Source: Sinohyriopsis cumingii
Taxonomy: Eukaryota; Mollusca; Bivalvia; Unionida; Unionidae
Assembly: GCA_028554795.2 (NCBI GenBank)
Contig: CM068839.1
Coordinates: forward strand, 85,829,540 to 85,893,539
Length of the DNA: 64,000 nt
Reading direction: 5' to 3'
Under the pieces are notes generated by a model, which worked only from the letters and a program-made list of their open reading frames with translations, was not told where the DNA came from and did no database searches. Shown here in pieces: positions 13,896-25,540 of the stretch. The position numbers and the translations under genes were made by a program. Each line of letters begins with the position of its first letter. Position 1 is the stretch's first letter.

Positions 13896-14760
13896 AGGAA
13901 TTCTATACTAGCAAACATGAGTCACCCACGTAGTGTAATTACTTGCGGAATACGGACAATATCTCATTCAAAACATCCCATATATCACTCACCACAGCGG
14001 AATATACTTTGGTGTCTCGATATAATTATACCCGAGTAACAGTGTGTTGGGTTAAGAACGTAGTTGAACATCCACGCATTTGTCAAGACTACATAGATAA
14101 TCATTTCAAAGTCTTTGTCGAGTTCATCATTAACAGCTTCTGTGTCTTAACGGAATACGATAACGGGGGAGCTGCTATTGACGCACGGGGTTGCAATATT
14201 TAACCAATTATTTTCTGATGAATTACTATTAAAGATGATAATCAAGAACACACTGATAACAACGTGCAACTTAACCCCGGAGATGCCGGAGCAGTACAAC
14301 ATTGATATGAATGTTTGACGAGTTTTTGAGAAAATTGTTCTTGCATCTTTGCTTGGTGTCAATGACTATGGCACTTTATAATTTGAATCCCAGAACATAT
14401 GCTCGTTGCCGAACATACTGCACAGCTCCAGCGTTAATAGTGTGCGATGCGTAGAAAGTTTTGTACACGCTTAAATATTCTGGTATTTCGCGAAGCTGTT
14501 TTACAGTCGGACGAAGCTGGTCTGGCGGAAGTCCCAACAACGCAAATACGTTTGTTTCATTGCTCCCTTTATTTTTTTATTTTCGCTCGCAGATTGTTTC
14601 AACTGTCAGTTTGTGTAACCGGATATTGTTCATCTGGAGCAATGGTTGCGCAACTGGTGGTGGTTCGTTTGCGAGTGTTATTAACACATGTATGCCACGT
14701 TTTCGCATGCTGCTTGGTATTCGTACCCCATGGTCTCACGGAGTTGCCTGATTTGATTTC
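13896..14760 (-). pseudogene. probable upstream part of the same decayed polymerase element
   Basis: Several minus-strand pieces read like protein but in different frames, for example NVFALLGLPPDQLRPTVKQL and TINAGAVQYVRQRAYVLGF around 14550-14400, and DELDKDFEMI near 14120. They lie directly upstream of the polymerase relic in the same direction, so they may be its N-terminal and exonuclease part or a neighbouring element gene. I do not recognise a catalytic motif here, so the assignment rests on position and composition only. Confidence 0.4.
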
Positions 14761-14977
14761 ACGGTGAGAATGCCGGTATAAAAGTGAAATTGTTAATTTC
14801 GTCAATAAATTATTTAAATTTTATATTTTACCAGGATCATTACATGCGGTCGTTTAGATCTCGATTATGATTTCAATGACTTGTGCATCTTTTTCCTCAA
14901 CAATATTTGTTTTGGTTCTTTTCGGCGTGCGTGATAATACTCGCGAACATATATACTTGTGCGTGTGTTCTGTAGGC

Positions 14978-15003
14978 TGTGTGTGTGTGTGTGGGGGGGG
15001 GGG
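14978..15003. repeat. (TG)n-(G)n tract
   Basis: About eight TG units followed by a run of ten G. Confidence 0.9.
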
Positions 15004-15535
15004 AGGTGTACAGCAAGTTTAGTCTTAATCGATTTCCTCATTGCTTTGATACGTCTATATCTCCCCTGCATTATTTCCTCTCGTGCCAACTTTAGTATTA
15101 AAGAAAACTAAGTATAATTTAAATGATAGGACACGATTTTATGACCATTAAACATAATATATTTTGTGTAGATGGTGATGTATGGTGTTACTTGATGCTG
15201 TCCTAGCGCTGGAATTTTTTTTTAAATTCCCAAATGTTATTCACACTGCACGCACTCGCGTGCGACGCGAGGATAAAAATAAGTAAAGTCATGAGCTACA
15301 GAAATGTTAGCCTATATCAGTAACCCCGGTCCAAAGCTTTCCATTACGATGCTCCTCCAATATTGAAAGGGAGCTAACTCGGATAGGAACGTAAGACATA
15401 TATACAATAATATTAAAGTTACATCACTGAATTCAAAACAACGCTGCTATTTAATGAAAGAGTAACTTTTTCATTTCAAGGGTTAATTTTACACTTGAAT
15501 GGTTATGTTAACCTTATATACATGTATCCAACATA
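15004..15535. other. intergenic sequence, nothing recognised
   Basis: No gene or repeat recognised. Confidence 0.5.
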
Positions 15536-16055
15536 CATGCATGCATACATAAATACATACATACATATATACATACATACATACACACACATACACACAC
15601 ATACACACATACATACATACATACATACATACATACATACATACATACATACATTCATACATACATCCATCCATCCATCCATCCCACCATACATACATAC
15701 ATACATACATCATACATACATCATACATACATACATACATACATACATACATACATGCACGCATGCATACATACGTACGTACGTACATACATACACACAT
15801 ATACATACATACATACATATATACACACACAGACATACACACACATATACATACATGCATAAATACATACACACACATACACACACATATACATACATAC
15901 ATACATACATACATACATACATACGTACATACATACGTACATACATACATACATACATACATGCATACATACATACATACATACATACATACATACATAC
16001 ATACATACATACATACATACATACATACATACATACATACATACATACATACATA
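15536..16055. repeat. (ACAT)n microsatellite array, first block
   Basis: Long run of ACAT with variant islands (ACAC, CATC, ACGT, GCAT). The tetranucleotide has no stop codon in any frame of either strand, so it generates long open frames (Tyr-Ile-His-Thr on plus, Met-Tyr-Val-Cys on minus) that are not genes. Confidence 0.97.
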
Positions 16056-16304
16056 GAAGGGCCCCAAGTTGCCGAGTGGTCTAAAGCGCTTATCGTTACG
16101 GATCACTGCCATCTCACCTCTGTCTGCGTGGGTTCGAGTCTCGGATTCGGCCAATGTGGGTATGTGAGAAAGCTTGCCAGTAGCTTCTCGAGGGTCGGTG
16201 GTTCTTTCCGGGGATTTGCTGGGTTCATCCCCCACCATTAATACTGGCCGCCATGTATAGCCTCTTGTGTGCTGAAAAATGGCGTTAAACCTTATAACAA
16301 CAAC
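16056..16304 (+). mobile_element. SINE copy inside the (ACAT)n array
   Basis: About 249 bp, same family as 3806. A box TTGCCGAGTGG at 16069-16079, B box GGTTCGAGTCT at 16131-16141, tail GGCGTTAAAC then ATAACAACAAC. It shares with the copy at 16515 several changes absent from the 3806 copy: GTTGCC in the A box, CTCGAGGGTCGG, and ATTTGCTGGG. The target-site duplication cannot be defined because the flanks are microsatellite. Confidence 0.9.
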
Positions 16305-16514
16305 ATACATACATACATACATAAATACATACGTACATACATGCATACATACTACATACATACAAACATGCATACATACATGCACACACAGACATACACA
16401 CATATACATACATACATGCATACATACACACAGACATACACACACATATACATACATACATACATACATACATACATACATACATACATACATACATACA
16501 TACATACATACATA
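16305..16514. repeat. (ACAT)n microsatellite array, second block
   Basis: Same tetranucleotide with ACAC and GCAT islands. The island order near 16380-16450 resembles that near 15820-15900, in keeping with duplication of a segment containing microsatellite and SINE. Confidence 0.95.
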
Positions 16515-16760
16515 GAAGGGCCTCGAGTTGCCGAGTGGTCTAAAGCGCTTTCCGTTACGGATCACTGCCATCTCACCTCTGTCTGCGTGGGTTCGAGTCT
16601 CGGATTCGACCAGTGTGGGTATGTGAGAAAGCTTGCCAGTAGCTTCTCGAGGGTCGGTGGTTCTTTCCGGAGATTTGCTGGGTTCTTCCCCCACCATTAA
16701 TACTGACCGCCATGTATAGCCCATCGTGTGCTGAAAAATGGCGTTAAACCTTACAACAAC
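16515..16760 (+). mobile_element. SINE copy inside the (ACAT)n array, sister of 16056
   Basis: About 246 bp. It has the same 5-prime junction (ACATAGAAGGG) as the preceding copy and the same diagnostic changes, with a few private differences such as GCCTCGAG and three fewer bases in the tail. It is most simply a tandem duplicate made with the surrounding microsatellite. Confidence 0.9.
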
Positions 16761-16861
16761 ATACATACATACATACATACATACATACATACATACATAC
16801 ATACATACATACATACATACATACATACATACATACATACATACATACGTACGTACGTACG

Positions 16862-16893
<32 letters not shown>

Positions 16894-16951
16894 ATACATA
16901 CATACATACATCATACATACTTACATGCATACATACATACATGCATACACA
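16761..16951. repeat. (ACAT)n microsatellite array, third block, cut by gap
   Basis: The run continues with an ACGT island near 16848-16863 and ends at the assembly gap. Confidence 0.95.
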
Positions 16952-17051
16952 NNNNNNNNNNNNNNNNNNNNNNNNNNNNNNNNNNNNNNNNNNNNNNNNN
17001 NNNNNNNNNNNNNNNNNNNNNNNNNNNNNNNNNNNNNNNNNNNNNNNNNNN
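16952..17051. other. assembly gap, 100 N
   Basis: Exactly 100 unknown bases, the usual placeholder for a gap of unknown size. The true distance, and even the adjacency of the microsatellite and the tandem array, is not established. Confidence 0.99.
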
Positions 17052-19180
17052 TAATAAAACCCTGAACTTCTTATATACAGGGTCATTAATAACTTAAATT
17101 TCTGTAAATAAGATGAAATATATGTATTGAAACATTACATCATGAGTAGATATGGATGTAAGAGCATTAAATTAAGGTAATCATCATAAAATTAGGAAAA
17201 TATACTAAGTTATACTGAAAATGTTGATTAAACTGAATAAGTATGTGAAATACTTCAATTAAACCACCTTGCTTGAAACTTATAAGGCTTTTGTTGTTCA
17301 TTAGGAGAATGGATCAGGAGCAATACCTGGTAGTATTAAAACTGTTGAGTTAAGTCCCTTCTTCTACTATGATTAAGTGCAATCAAATCTATAGGAAGTG
17401 TATGTTTGGAATACCTAACTATGTCAGATTCAAGATATGGAGGTAATAAGGGATATGATTTATGGCACAGTGAATCACATTTGACAAGACTGAAAAAATG
17501 ACACCGGTTCTTAAGGTCTCACTGGACAGTTTATCTGGTGAATTTTCATCCGACGATGACCAATTACAGAAAAGTGAGAATAATTTTACACTGAAGATAC
17601 AAATAAAAACAAACTAATGATTTTTGTAGAAAGCATACATGTGAGATTTTGACTGCAGTAATCAGGTTTAATTCCTGATGCAACTGGTGGTTTTTATACT
17701 GAACCAACACTGCCACCAACCCCTAAATTTTACATTTCATTTTTGACAAGAAATAGCTATTTTGAATATTTTTCTGTGACAAGTACAAGCAGCTAAAAGA
17801 ATCAGTATGTGCCTTATGCATGAATAAAGTTCACTAGTACTATAACAAATTAGCATACTTTTCATCACCCCTCAACCATCTAGATTTTTAGATATTTACC
17901 TCTGTAGCAGACACACAAAAATACGTAGCCCGAGTTACGCATTTGATCTCCAATGCAAATCTAACTGTGACAGGCAGTCACCAACAAGCCAACCTATTTC
18001 CAAGCCTAACTCAAAGTAAATCTGAACCACATTATAGATTTAGCTTATGTGTGAATTTATAAATGCTAGGCTTGTGATAATTAGGTTCATGCCTTCTACC
18101 TTAAAAATTAGGGGGGTGTCAAAATATGAAACTATCCAGTGAGACCTTAAGAATTCAAATAGCAGTCTGATTAAGGGAAAATCTTCTTATTTTCAAAACT
18201 TTGACCAATTCTAAATAAAACGCAACCTTCAGAAGTTTGAAATTCAAAATTGTTTGTTTCCTATGGTTTATTGAATTTATTGATGACCAAAAGCTATCAA
18301 GCAGAGCAACAGCTATGAGACAGCTTCATACTTCATGTATTACTTTCACCTCTGAAACATACAATTTCTTTATATTATGTCAGTTTCATCATTTTTCATA
18401 GCTAATACACCCTGTCTTGTTAGTGCCTGGTGATATCAGAGATATCTGAGAGCACAAATAATACAACTCTTCATGCAATCTGAAATAGTAGTGAATAAAA
18501 GATGTAAAGAAGCCAAGCTGAATTTCTTGTACAATGGCTGCAGAATGTACATGCCAAGTACTTGAAAGAATAATAACGATGCACGGCATATATAAACTGA
18601 CCAGAACTCTCTCACTGATTTCATGAAGAAGGTCAAATCTATTTTAGAATAGAGAAATCCAAGGTAGACTTAAGGGAGGCAACTCATCAGGTAACATCAA
18701 ATGTATGGACCAATCTTTGTAAACTGAACCACATCAGTTGGGAAACTTAAACAATGAAATTCTATACCCATATTTATCCCATCTGTTGATAAAACAATAT
18801 GCATGGATAATGTATTTTAAGAACACTAAGAAGGACACCTCTAAATCATTTTCATACTGGCCGGCACATAATGTTGTTGAAGTTGCTGCTATTTAGAAGT
18901 GTGTTTTGCTAGTGATTGTCACCTGCATAGAACTGAATCTAAAGCAAATAGAAAATCATGCAAAGTAAAAAAGGGAGGAGAAAAAACACAATGTAAAAAA
19001 GGGACATCCATTTAATATAACTCACCAAAAACTTCAATGAAACTGGTGCAGATATATTTGTTCCTGTGAAAGCTCCACAACAATTGGCATGTCTGACTCC
19101 CAATAAATTGTTGATGTTGTCCTGCTGTTAGCAATATCACTTCAGCAGGTGTGCTCCCATACACCTTGAGGCCTACAACA
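17052..19180. repeat. array unit 1, indel-rich, 2,129 bp
   Basis: Aligned with unit 2 it has eight small length changes between about 17080 and 17790 (seven of one base, mostly in short runs, and one 5-base insertion TACAA near 17786) and one missing G near 18973, for a net gain of nine. Substitutions are otherwise as in unit 2 (G at 1205, G at 1827). MITE 17515-18146, exon 19026-19172. The clustering beside the gap suggests unpolished sequence rather than old divergence. Confidence 0.9.
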
Positions 19181-20385
19181 AAATAAAACCCTGAACTTCT
19201 TATATACAGGTCATTATAACTTAAATTTCTGTAAATAAGATGAAATATATGTATTGAAACATTACATCATGAGTAGATATGGATGTAAGAGCATTAAATT
19301 AAGGTAATCATCATAAAATTAGGAAAATATACTAAGTTTATACTGAAAATGTTGATAAACTGAATAAGTATGTGAAATACTTCAATTAAACCACCTTGCT
19401 TGAAACTTATAAGGCTTTTGTTGTTCATTAGGAGAATGGATCAGGAGCAATACCTGGTAGTATTAAAACTGTTGAGTTAAGTCCCTTCTTCTACTATGAT
19501 TAAGTGCAATCAAATCTATAGGAAGTGTATGTTTGGAATACCTAACTATGTCAGATTCAAGATATGGAGGTAATAAGGATATGATTTATGGCACAGTGAA
19601 TCACATTTGACAAGACTGAAAAAATGACACCGGTTCTTAAGGTCTCACTGGACAGTTTATCTGGTGAATTTTCATCCGACGATGACCAATTACAGAAAAG
19701 TGAGAATAATTTTACACTGAAGATACAAATAAAAACAAACTAATGATTTTTGTAGAAAGCATACATGTGAGATTTTGACTGCAGTAATCAGGTTAATTCC
19801 TGATGCAACTGGTGGTTTTTATACTGAACCAACACTGCCACCAACCCCTAAATTTTACATTCATTTTTGACAAGAAATAGCTATTTTGAATATTTTTCTG
19901 TGACAAGGCAGCTAAAAGAATCAGTATGTGCCTTATGCATGAATAAAGTTCACTAGTACTATAACAAATTAGCATACTTTTCATCACCCCTCAACCATCT
20001 AGATTTTTAGATATTTACCTCTGTAGCAGACACACAAAAATACGTAGCCCGAGTTACGCATTTGATCTCCAATGCAAATCTAACTGTGACAGGCAGTCAC
20101 CAACAAGCCAACCTATTTCCAAGCCTAACTCAAAGTAAATCTGAACCACATTATAGATTTAGCTTATGTGTGAATTTATAAATGCTAGGCTTGTGATAAT
20201 TAGGTTCATGCCTTCTACCTTAAAAATTAGGGGGGTGTCAAAATATGAAACTATCCAGTGAGACCTTAAGAATTCAAATAGCAGTCTGATTAAGGGAAAA
20301 TCTTCTTATTTTCAAAACTTTGACCAATTCTAAATAAAACGCAACCTTCAGAAGTTTGAAATTCAAAATTGTTTGTTTCCTATGG

Positions 20386-20400
20386 TTTATTGAATTTATT
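20386..20400 (-). promoter_or_regulatory. two AATAAA polyadenylation hexamers (representative)
   Basis: AATAAA occurs twice on the minus strand, at 20400-20395 and 20391-20386, in every unit. In AT-rich DNA this is weak evidence alone; it gains weight only if the terminal exon at 20508-20598 is real. The G/A variant at unit position 1205 lies just beside it and does not alter either hexamer. Confidence 0.3.
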
Positions 20401-20507
20401 GATGACCAAAAGCTATCAAGCAGAGCAACAGCTATGAGACAGCTTCATACTTCATGTATTACTTTCACCTCTGAAACATACAATTTCTTTATATTATGTC
20501 AGTTTCA

Positions 20508-20598
20508 TCATTTTTCATAGCTAATACACCCTGTCTTGTTAGTGCCTGGTGATATCAGAGATATCTGAGAGCACAAATAATACAACTCTTCATGCAAT
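20508..20598 (-). other. possible terminal exon with stop codon (representative)
   Basis: On the minus strand an acceptor TTTATTCACTACTATTTCAG precedes 20598. Entering in phase 2, as the micro-exon would require, gives 30 open codons (starting LHEELYYLCSQISLISPG) and then TGA at 20510-20508. Two AATAAA signals follow at 20400-20395 and 20391-20386, about 110-120 nt past the stop. The agreement of phase, stop and polyadenylation signals is suggestive, but the segment is short and unsupported by homology. Confidence 0.25.
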
Positions 20599-21041
20599 CT
20601 GAAATAGTAGTGAATAAAAGATGTAAAGAAGCCAAGCTGAATTTCTTGTACAATGGCTGCAGAATGTACATGCCAAGTACTTGAAAGAATAATAACGATG
20701 CACGGCATATATAAACTGACCAGAACTCTCTCACTGATTTCATGAAGAAGGTCAAATCTATTTTAGAATAGAGAAATCCAAGGTAGACTTAAGGGAGGCA
20801 ACTCATCAGGTAACATCAAATGTATGGACCAATCTTTGTAAACTGAACCACATCAGTTGGGAAACTTAAACAATGAAATTCTATACCCATATTTATCCCA
20901 TCTGTTGATAAAACAATATGCATGGATAATGTATTTTAAGAACACTAAGAAGGACACCTCTAAATCATTTTCATACTGGCCGGCACATAATGTTGTTGAA
21001 GTTGCTGCTATTTAGAAGTGTGTTTTGCTAGTGATTGTCAC

Positions 21042-21057
21042 CTGCATAGAACTGAAT
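21042..21057 (-). other. possible 16-nt micro-exon (representative)
   Basis: The minus strand has a strong acceptor, TTTTCTATTTGCTTTAG, then ATTCAGTTCTATGCAG, then the donor GTGACA. The 16 bases would continue the frame of the 147-nt exon, 88 nt downstream of it, and end in phase 2. The intron between them would be only 88 nt. Purely a splice-signal prediction; the strong acceptor might instead be chance. Confidence 0.25.
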
Positions 21058-21145
21058 CTAAAGCAAATAGAAAATCATGCAAAGTAAAAAAGGGGAGGAG
21101 AAAAAACACAATGTAAAAAAGGGACATCCATTTAATATAACTCAC

Positions 21146-21292
21146 CAAAAACTTCAATGAAACTGGTGCAGATATATTTGTTCCTGTGAAAGCTCCACAA
21201 CAATTGGCATGTCTGACTCCCAATAAATTGTTGATGTTGTCCTGCTGTTAGCAATATCACTTCAGCAGGTGTGCTCCCATACACCTTGAGGC
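21146..21292 (-). CDS. putative repeated internal exon, 147 nt, phase 1-1 (representative of 22 copies)
   Basis: On the minus strand the acceptor TTTTATTTTGTTGTAG precedes 21292 and the donor GTGAGT follows 21146. Between them one frame is open for 49 codons while the other two hit stops. The segment enters with two bases of a codon and leaves with one, so both introns are phase 1 and copies could be spliced to each other in frame. The peptide begins LKVYGSTPAEVILLTAGQ and has two Cys (in SQTCQLLW and YICTSF). I do not recognise the family. Other copies begin at 19026, 23266, 25386, 27506, 29626, 31746, 33866, 35986, 38131, 40251, 42371, 44515, 46659, 48779, 50899, 53019, 55139, 57259, 59379, 61499 and 63619, each 147 nt, with no difference seen between copies. 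Possible outcomes are a giant repeat protein, a choice of identical exons, or a dead gene fragment. Confidence 0.5.
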
Positions 21293-21300
21293 CTACAACA

Positions 21301-23420
21301 AAATAAAACCCTGAACTTCTTATATACAGGTCATTATAACTTAAATTTCTGTAAATAAGATGAAATATATGTATTGAAACATTACATCATGAGTAGATAT
21401 GGATGTAAGAGCATTAAATTAAGGTAATCATCATAAAATTAGGAAAATATACTAAGTTTATACTGAAAATGTTGATAAACTGAATAAGTATGTGAAATAC
21501 TTCAATTAAACCACCTTGCTTGAAACTTATAAGGCTTTTGTTGTTCATTAGGAGAATGGATCAGGAGCAATACCTGGTAGTATTAAAACTGTTGAGTTAA
21601 GTCCCTTCTTCTACTATGATTAAGTGCAATCAAATCTATAGGAAGTGTATGTTTGGAATACCTAACTATGTCAGATTCAAGATATGGAGGTAATAAGGAT
21701 ATGATTTATGGCACAGTGAATCACATTTGACAAGACTGAAAAAATGACACCGGTTCTTAAGGTCTCACTGGACAGTTTATCTGGTGAATTTTCATCCGAC
21801 GATGACCAATTACAGAAAAGTGAGAATAATTTTACACTGAAGATACAAATAAAAACAAACTAATGATTTTTGTAGAAAGCATACATGTGAGATTTTGACT
21901 GCAGTAATCAGGTTAATTCCTGATGCAACTGGTGGTTTTTATACTGAACCAACACTGCCACCAACCCCTAAATTTTACATTCATTTTTGACAAGAAATAG
22001 CTATTTTGAATATTTTTCTGTGACAAGGCAGCTAAAAGAATCAGTATGTGCCTTATGCATGAATAAAGTTCACTAGTACTATAACAAATTAGCATACTTT
22101 TCATCACCCCTCAACCATCTAGATTTTTAGATATTTACCTCTGTAGCAGACACACAAAAATACGTAGCCCGAGTTACGCATTTGATCTCCAATGCAAATC
22201 TAACTGTGACAGGCAGTCACCAACAAGCCAACCTATTTCCAAGCCTAACTCAAAGTAAATCTGAACCACATTATAGATTTAGCTTATGTGTGAATTTATA
22301 AATGCTAGGCTTGTGATATTTAGGTTCATGCCTTCTACCTTAAAAATTAGGGGGGTGTCAAAATATGAAACTATCCAGTGAGACCTTAAGAATTCAAATA
22401 GCAGTCTGATTAAGGGAAAATCTTCTTATTTTCAAAACTTTGACCAATTCTAAATAAAACGCAACCTTCAGAAGTTTGAAATTCAAAATTGTTTGTTTCC
22501 TATGATTTATTGAATTTATTGATGACCAAAAGCTATCAAGCAGAGCAACAGCTATGAGACAGCTTCATACTTCATGTATTACTTTCACCTCTGAAACATA
22601 CAATTTCTTTATATTATGTCAGTTTCATCATTTTTCATAGCTAATACACCCTGTCTTGTTAGTGCCTGGTGATATCAGAGATATCTGAGAGCACAAATAA
22701 TACAACTCTTCATGCAATCTGAAATAGTAGTGAATAAAAGATGTAAAGAAGCCAAGCTGAATTTCTTGTACAATGGCTGCAGAATGTACATGCCAAGTAC
22801 TTGAAAGAATAATAACGATGCACGGCATATATAAACTGACCAGAACTCTCTCACTGATTTCATGAAGAAGGTCAAATCTATTTTAGAATAGAGAAATCCA
22901 AGGTAGACTTAAGGGAGGCAACTCATCAGGTAACATCAAATGTATGGACCAATCTTTGTAAACTGAACCACATCAGTTGGGAAACTTAAACAATGAAATT
23001 CTATACCCATATTTATCCCATCTGTTGATAAAACAATATGCATGGATAATGTATTTTAAGAACACTAAGAAGGACACCTCTAAATCATTTTCATACTGGC
23101 CGGCACATAATGTTGTTGAAGTTGCTGCTATTTAGAAGTGTGTTTTGCTAGTGATTGTCACCTGCATAGAACTGAATCTAAAGCAAATAGAAAATCATGC
23201 AAAGTAAAAAAGGGGAGGAGAAAAAACACAATGTAAAAAAGGGACATCCATTTAATATAACTCACCAAAAACTTCAATGAAACTGGTGCAGATATATTTG
23301 TTCCTGTGAAAGCTCCACAACAATTGGCATGTCTGACTCCCAATAAATTGTTGATGTTGTCCTGCTGTTAGCAATATCACTTCAGCAGGTGTGCTCCCAT
23401 ACACCTTGAGGCCTACAACA
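21301..23420. repeat. array unit 3, 2,120 bp
   Basis: T at 1019 (shared only with unit 7), A at 1205, G at 1827. MITE 21761-22385, exon 23266-23412. Confidence 0.97.
21757..22389. mobile_element. 625-bp TTAA-flanked MITE inside every unit (representative copy, unit 3)
   Basis: TTAA at 21757-21760 and at 22386-22389 flank a 625-bp element (21761-22385). Its ends are inverted repeats: GGTCTCACTGGACAGTTT on the left and the reverse complement of GGTCTCACTGGATAGTTT on the right, 17 of 18 bases matching. TTAA target duplication is typical of piggyBac and Kolobok transposons. There is no transposase, so this is a non-autonomous element. In 2,120-bp units it spans unit start +460 to +1084; in units 10, 13 and 14 it is 649 bp. 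Since all units share it at the same place, it inserted before the amplification. Confidence 0.8.
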
Positions 23421-25540
23421 AAATAAAACCCTGAACTTCTTATATACAGGTCATTATAACTTAAATTTCTGTAAATAAGATGAAATATATGTATTGAAAC
23501 ATTACATCATGAGTAGATATGGATGTAAGAGCATTAAATTAAGGTAATCATCATAAAATTAGGAAAATATACTAAGTTTATACTGAAAATGTTGATAAAC
23601 TGAATAAGTATGTGAAATACTTCAATTAAACCACCTTGCTTGAAACTTATAAGGCTTTTGTTGTTCATTAGGAGAATGGATCAGGAGCAATACCTGGTAG
23701 TATTAAAACTGTTGAGTTAAGTCCCTTCTTCTACTATGATTAAGTGCAATCAAATCTATAGGAAGTGTATGTTTGGAATACCTAACTATGTCAGATTCAA
23801 GATATGGAGGTAATAAGGATATGATTTATGGCACAGTGAATCACATTTGACAAGACTGAAAAAATGACACCGGTTCTTAAGGTCTCACTGGACAGTTTAT
23901 CTGGTGAATTTTCATCCGACGATGACCAATTACAGAAAAGTGAGAATAATTTTACACTGAAGATACAAATAAAAACAAACTAATGATTTTTGTAGAAAGC
24001 ATACATGTGAGATTTTGACTGCAGTAATCAGGTTAATTCCTGATGCAACTGGTGGTTTTTATACTGAACCAACACTGCCACCAACCCCTAAATTTTACAT
24101 TCATTTTTGACAAGAAATAGCTATTTTGAATATTTTTCTGTGACAAGGCAGCTAAAAGAATCAGTATGTGCCTTATGCATGAATAAAGTTCACTAGTACT
24201 ATAACAAATTAGCATACTTTTCATCACCCCTCAACCATCTAGATTTTTAGATATTTACCTCTGTAGCAGACACACAAAAATACGTAGCCCGAGTTACGCA
24301 TTTGATCTCCAATGCAAATCTAACTGTGACAGGCAGTCACCAACAAGCCAACCTATTTCCAAGCCTAACTCAAAGTAAATCTGAACCACATTATAGATTT
24401 AGCTTATGTGTGAATTTATAAATGCTAGGCTTGTGATAATTAGGTTCATGCCTTCTACCTTAAAAATTAGGGGGGTGTCAAAATATGAAACTATCCAGTG
24501 AGACCTTAAGAATTCAAATAGCAGTCTGATTAAGGGAAAATCTTCTTATTTTCAAAACTTTGACCAATTCTAAATAAAACGCAACCTTCAGAAGTTTGAA
24601 ATTCAAAATTGTTTGTTTCCTATGGTTTATTGAATTTATTGATGACCAAAAGCTATCAAGCAGAGCAACAGCTATGAGACAGCTTCATACTTCATGTATT
24701 ACTTTCACCTCTGAAACATACAATTTCTTTATATTATGTCAGTTTCATCATTTTTCATAGCTAATACACCCTGTCTTGTTAGTGCCTGGTGATATCAGAG
24801 ATATCTGAGAGCACAAATAATACAACTCTTCATGCAATCTGAAATAGTAGTGAATAAAAGATGTAAAGAAGCCAAGCTGAATTTCTTGTACAATGGCTGC
24901 AGAATGTACATGCCAAGTACTTGAAAGAATAATAACGATGCACGGCATATATAAACTGACCAGAACTCTCTCACTGATTTCATGAAGAAGGTCAAATCTA
25001 TTTTAGAATAGAGAAATCCAAGGTAGACTTAAGGGAGGCAACTCATCAGGTAACATCAAATGTATGGACCAATCTTTGTAAACTGAACCACATCAGTTGG
25101 GAAACTTAAACAATGAAATTCTATACCCATATTTATCCCATCTGTTGATAAAACAATATGCATGGATAATGTATTTTAAGAACACTAAGAAGGACACCTC
25201 TAAATCATTTTCATACTGGCCGGCACATAATGTTGTTGAAGTTGCTGCTATTTAGAAGTGTGTTTTGCTAGTGATTGTCACCTGCATAGAACTGAATCTA
25301 AAGCAAATAGAAAATCATGCAAAGTAAAAAAGGGGAGGAGAAAAAACACAATGTAAAAAAGGGACATCCATTTAATATAACTCACCAAAAACTTCAATGA
25401 AACTGGTGCAGATATATTTGTTCCTGTGAAAGCTCCACAACAATTGGCATGTCTGACTCCCAATAAATTGTTGATGTTGTCCTGCTGTTAGCAATATCAC
25501 TTCAGCAGGTGTGCTCCCATACACCTTGAGGCCTACAACA
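23421..25540. repeat. array unit 4, 2,120 bp
   Basis: Same marker set as unit 2 (A, G, G). MITE 23881-24505, exon 25386-25532. Confidence 0.97.

Larger units (their letters stand above)
19181..21300. repeat. array unit 2, 2,120 bp
   Basis: Markers: A at unit position 1019, G at 1205, G at 1827, C at 816. MITE 19641-20265, exon 21146-21292. It serves as the reference unit for the others. Confidence 0.97.

Noticed and set aside
14447..14767. A 106-codon plus-strand frame
   Set aside because: It lies opposite the more protein-like minus-strand relic, overlaps another frame of similar length, and shows no family features.
15489..16907. A 472-codon open frame on the minus strand and a 248-codon one on the plus strand
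   Set aside because: Both are made by (ACAT)n, which has no stop codon in any frame, and by readings through the SINE copies. No protein family is present.
18389..18636. Small open frames of 61-66 codons repeated in every unit
   Set aside because: They recur only because the unit recurs, several overlap each other in different frames, and some start only at TTG. Only the spliced interpretation given above has any support.
21739..21865. A plus-strand frame of about 40 codons beginning MTPVLKVSLDSLSGEFSS in each unit
   Set aside because: Its ATG lies outside the MITE and it runs through the terminal inverted repeat and element interior, so it is a by-product of the insertion. The acidic stretch is not enough to call a transposase.
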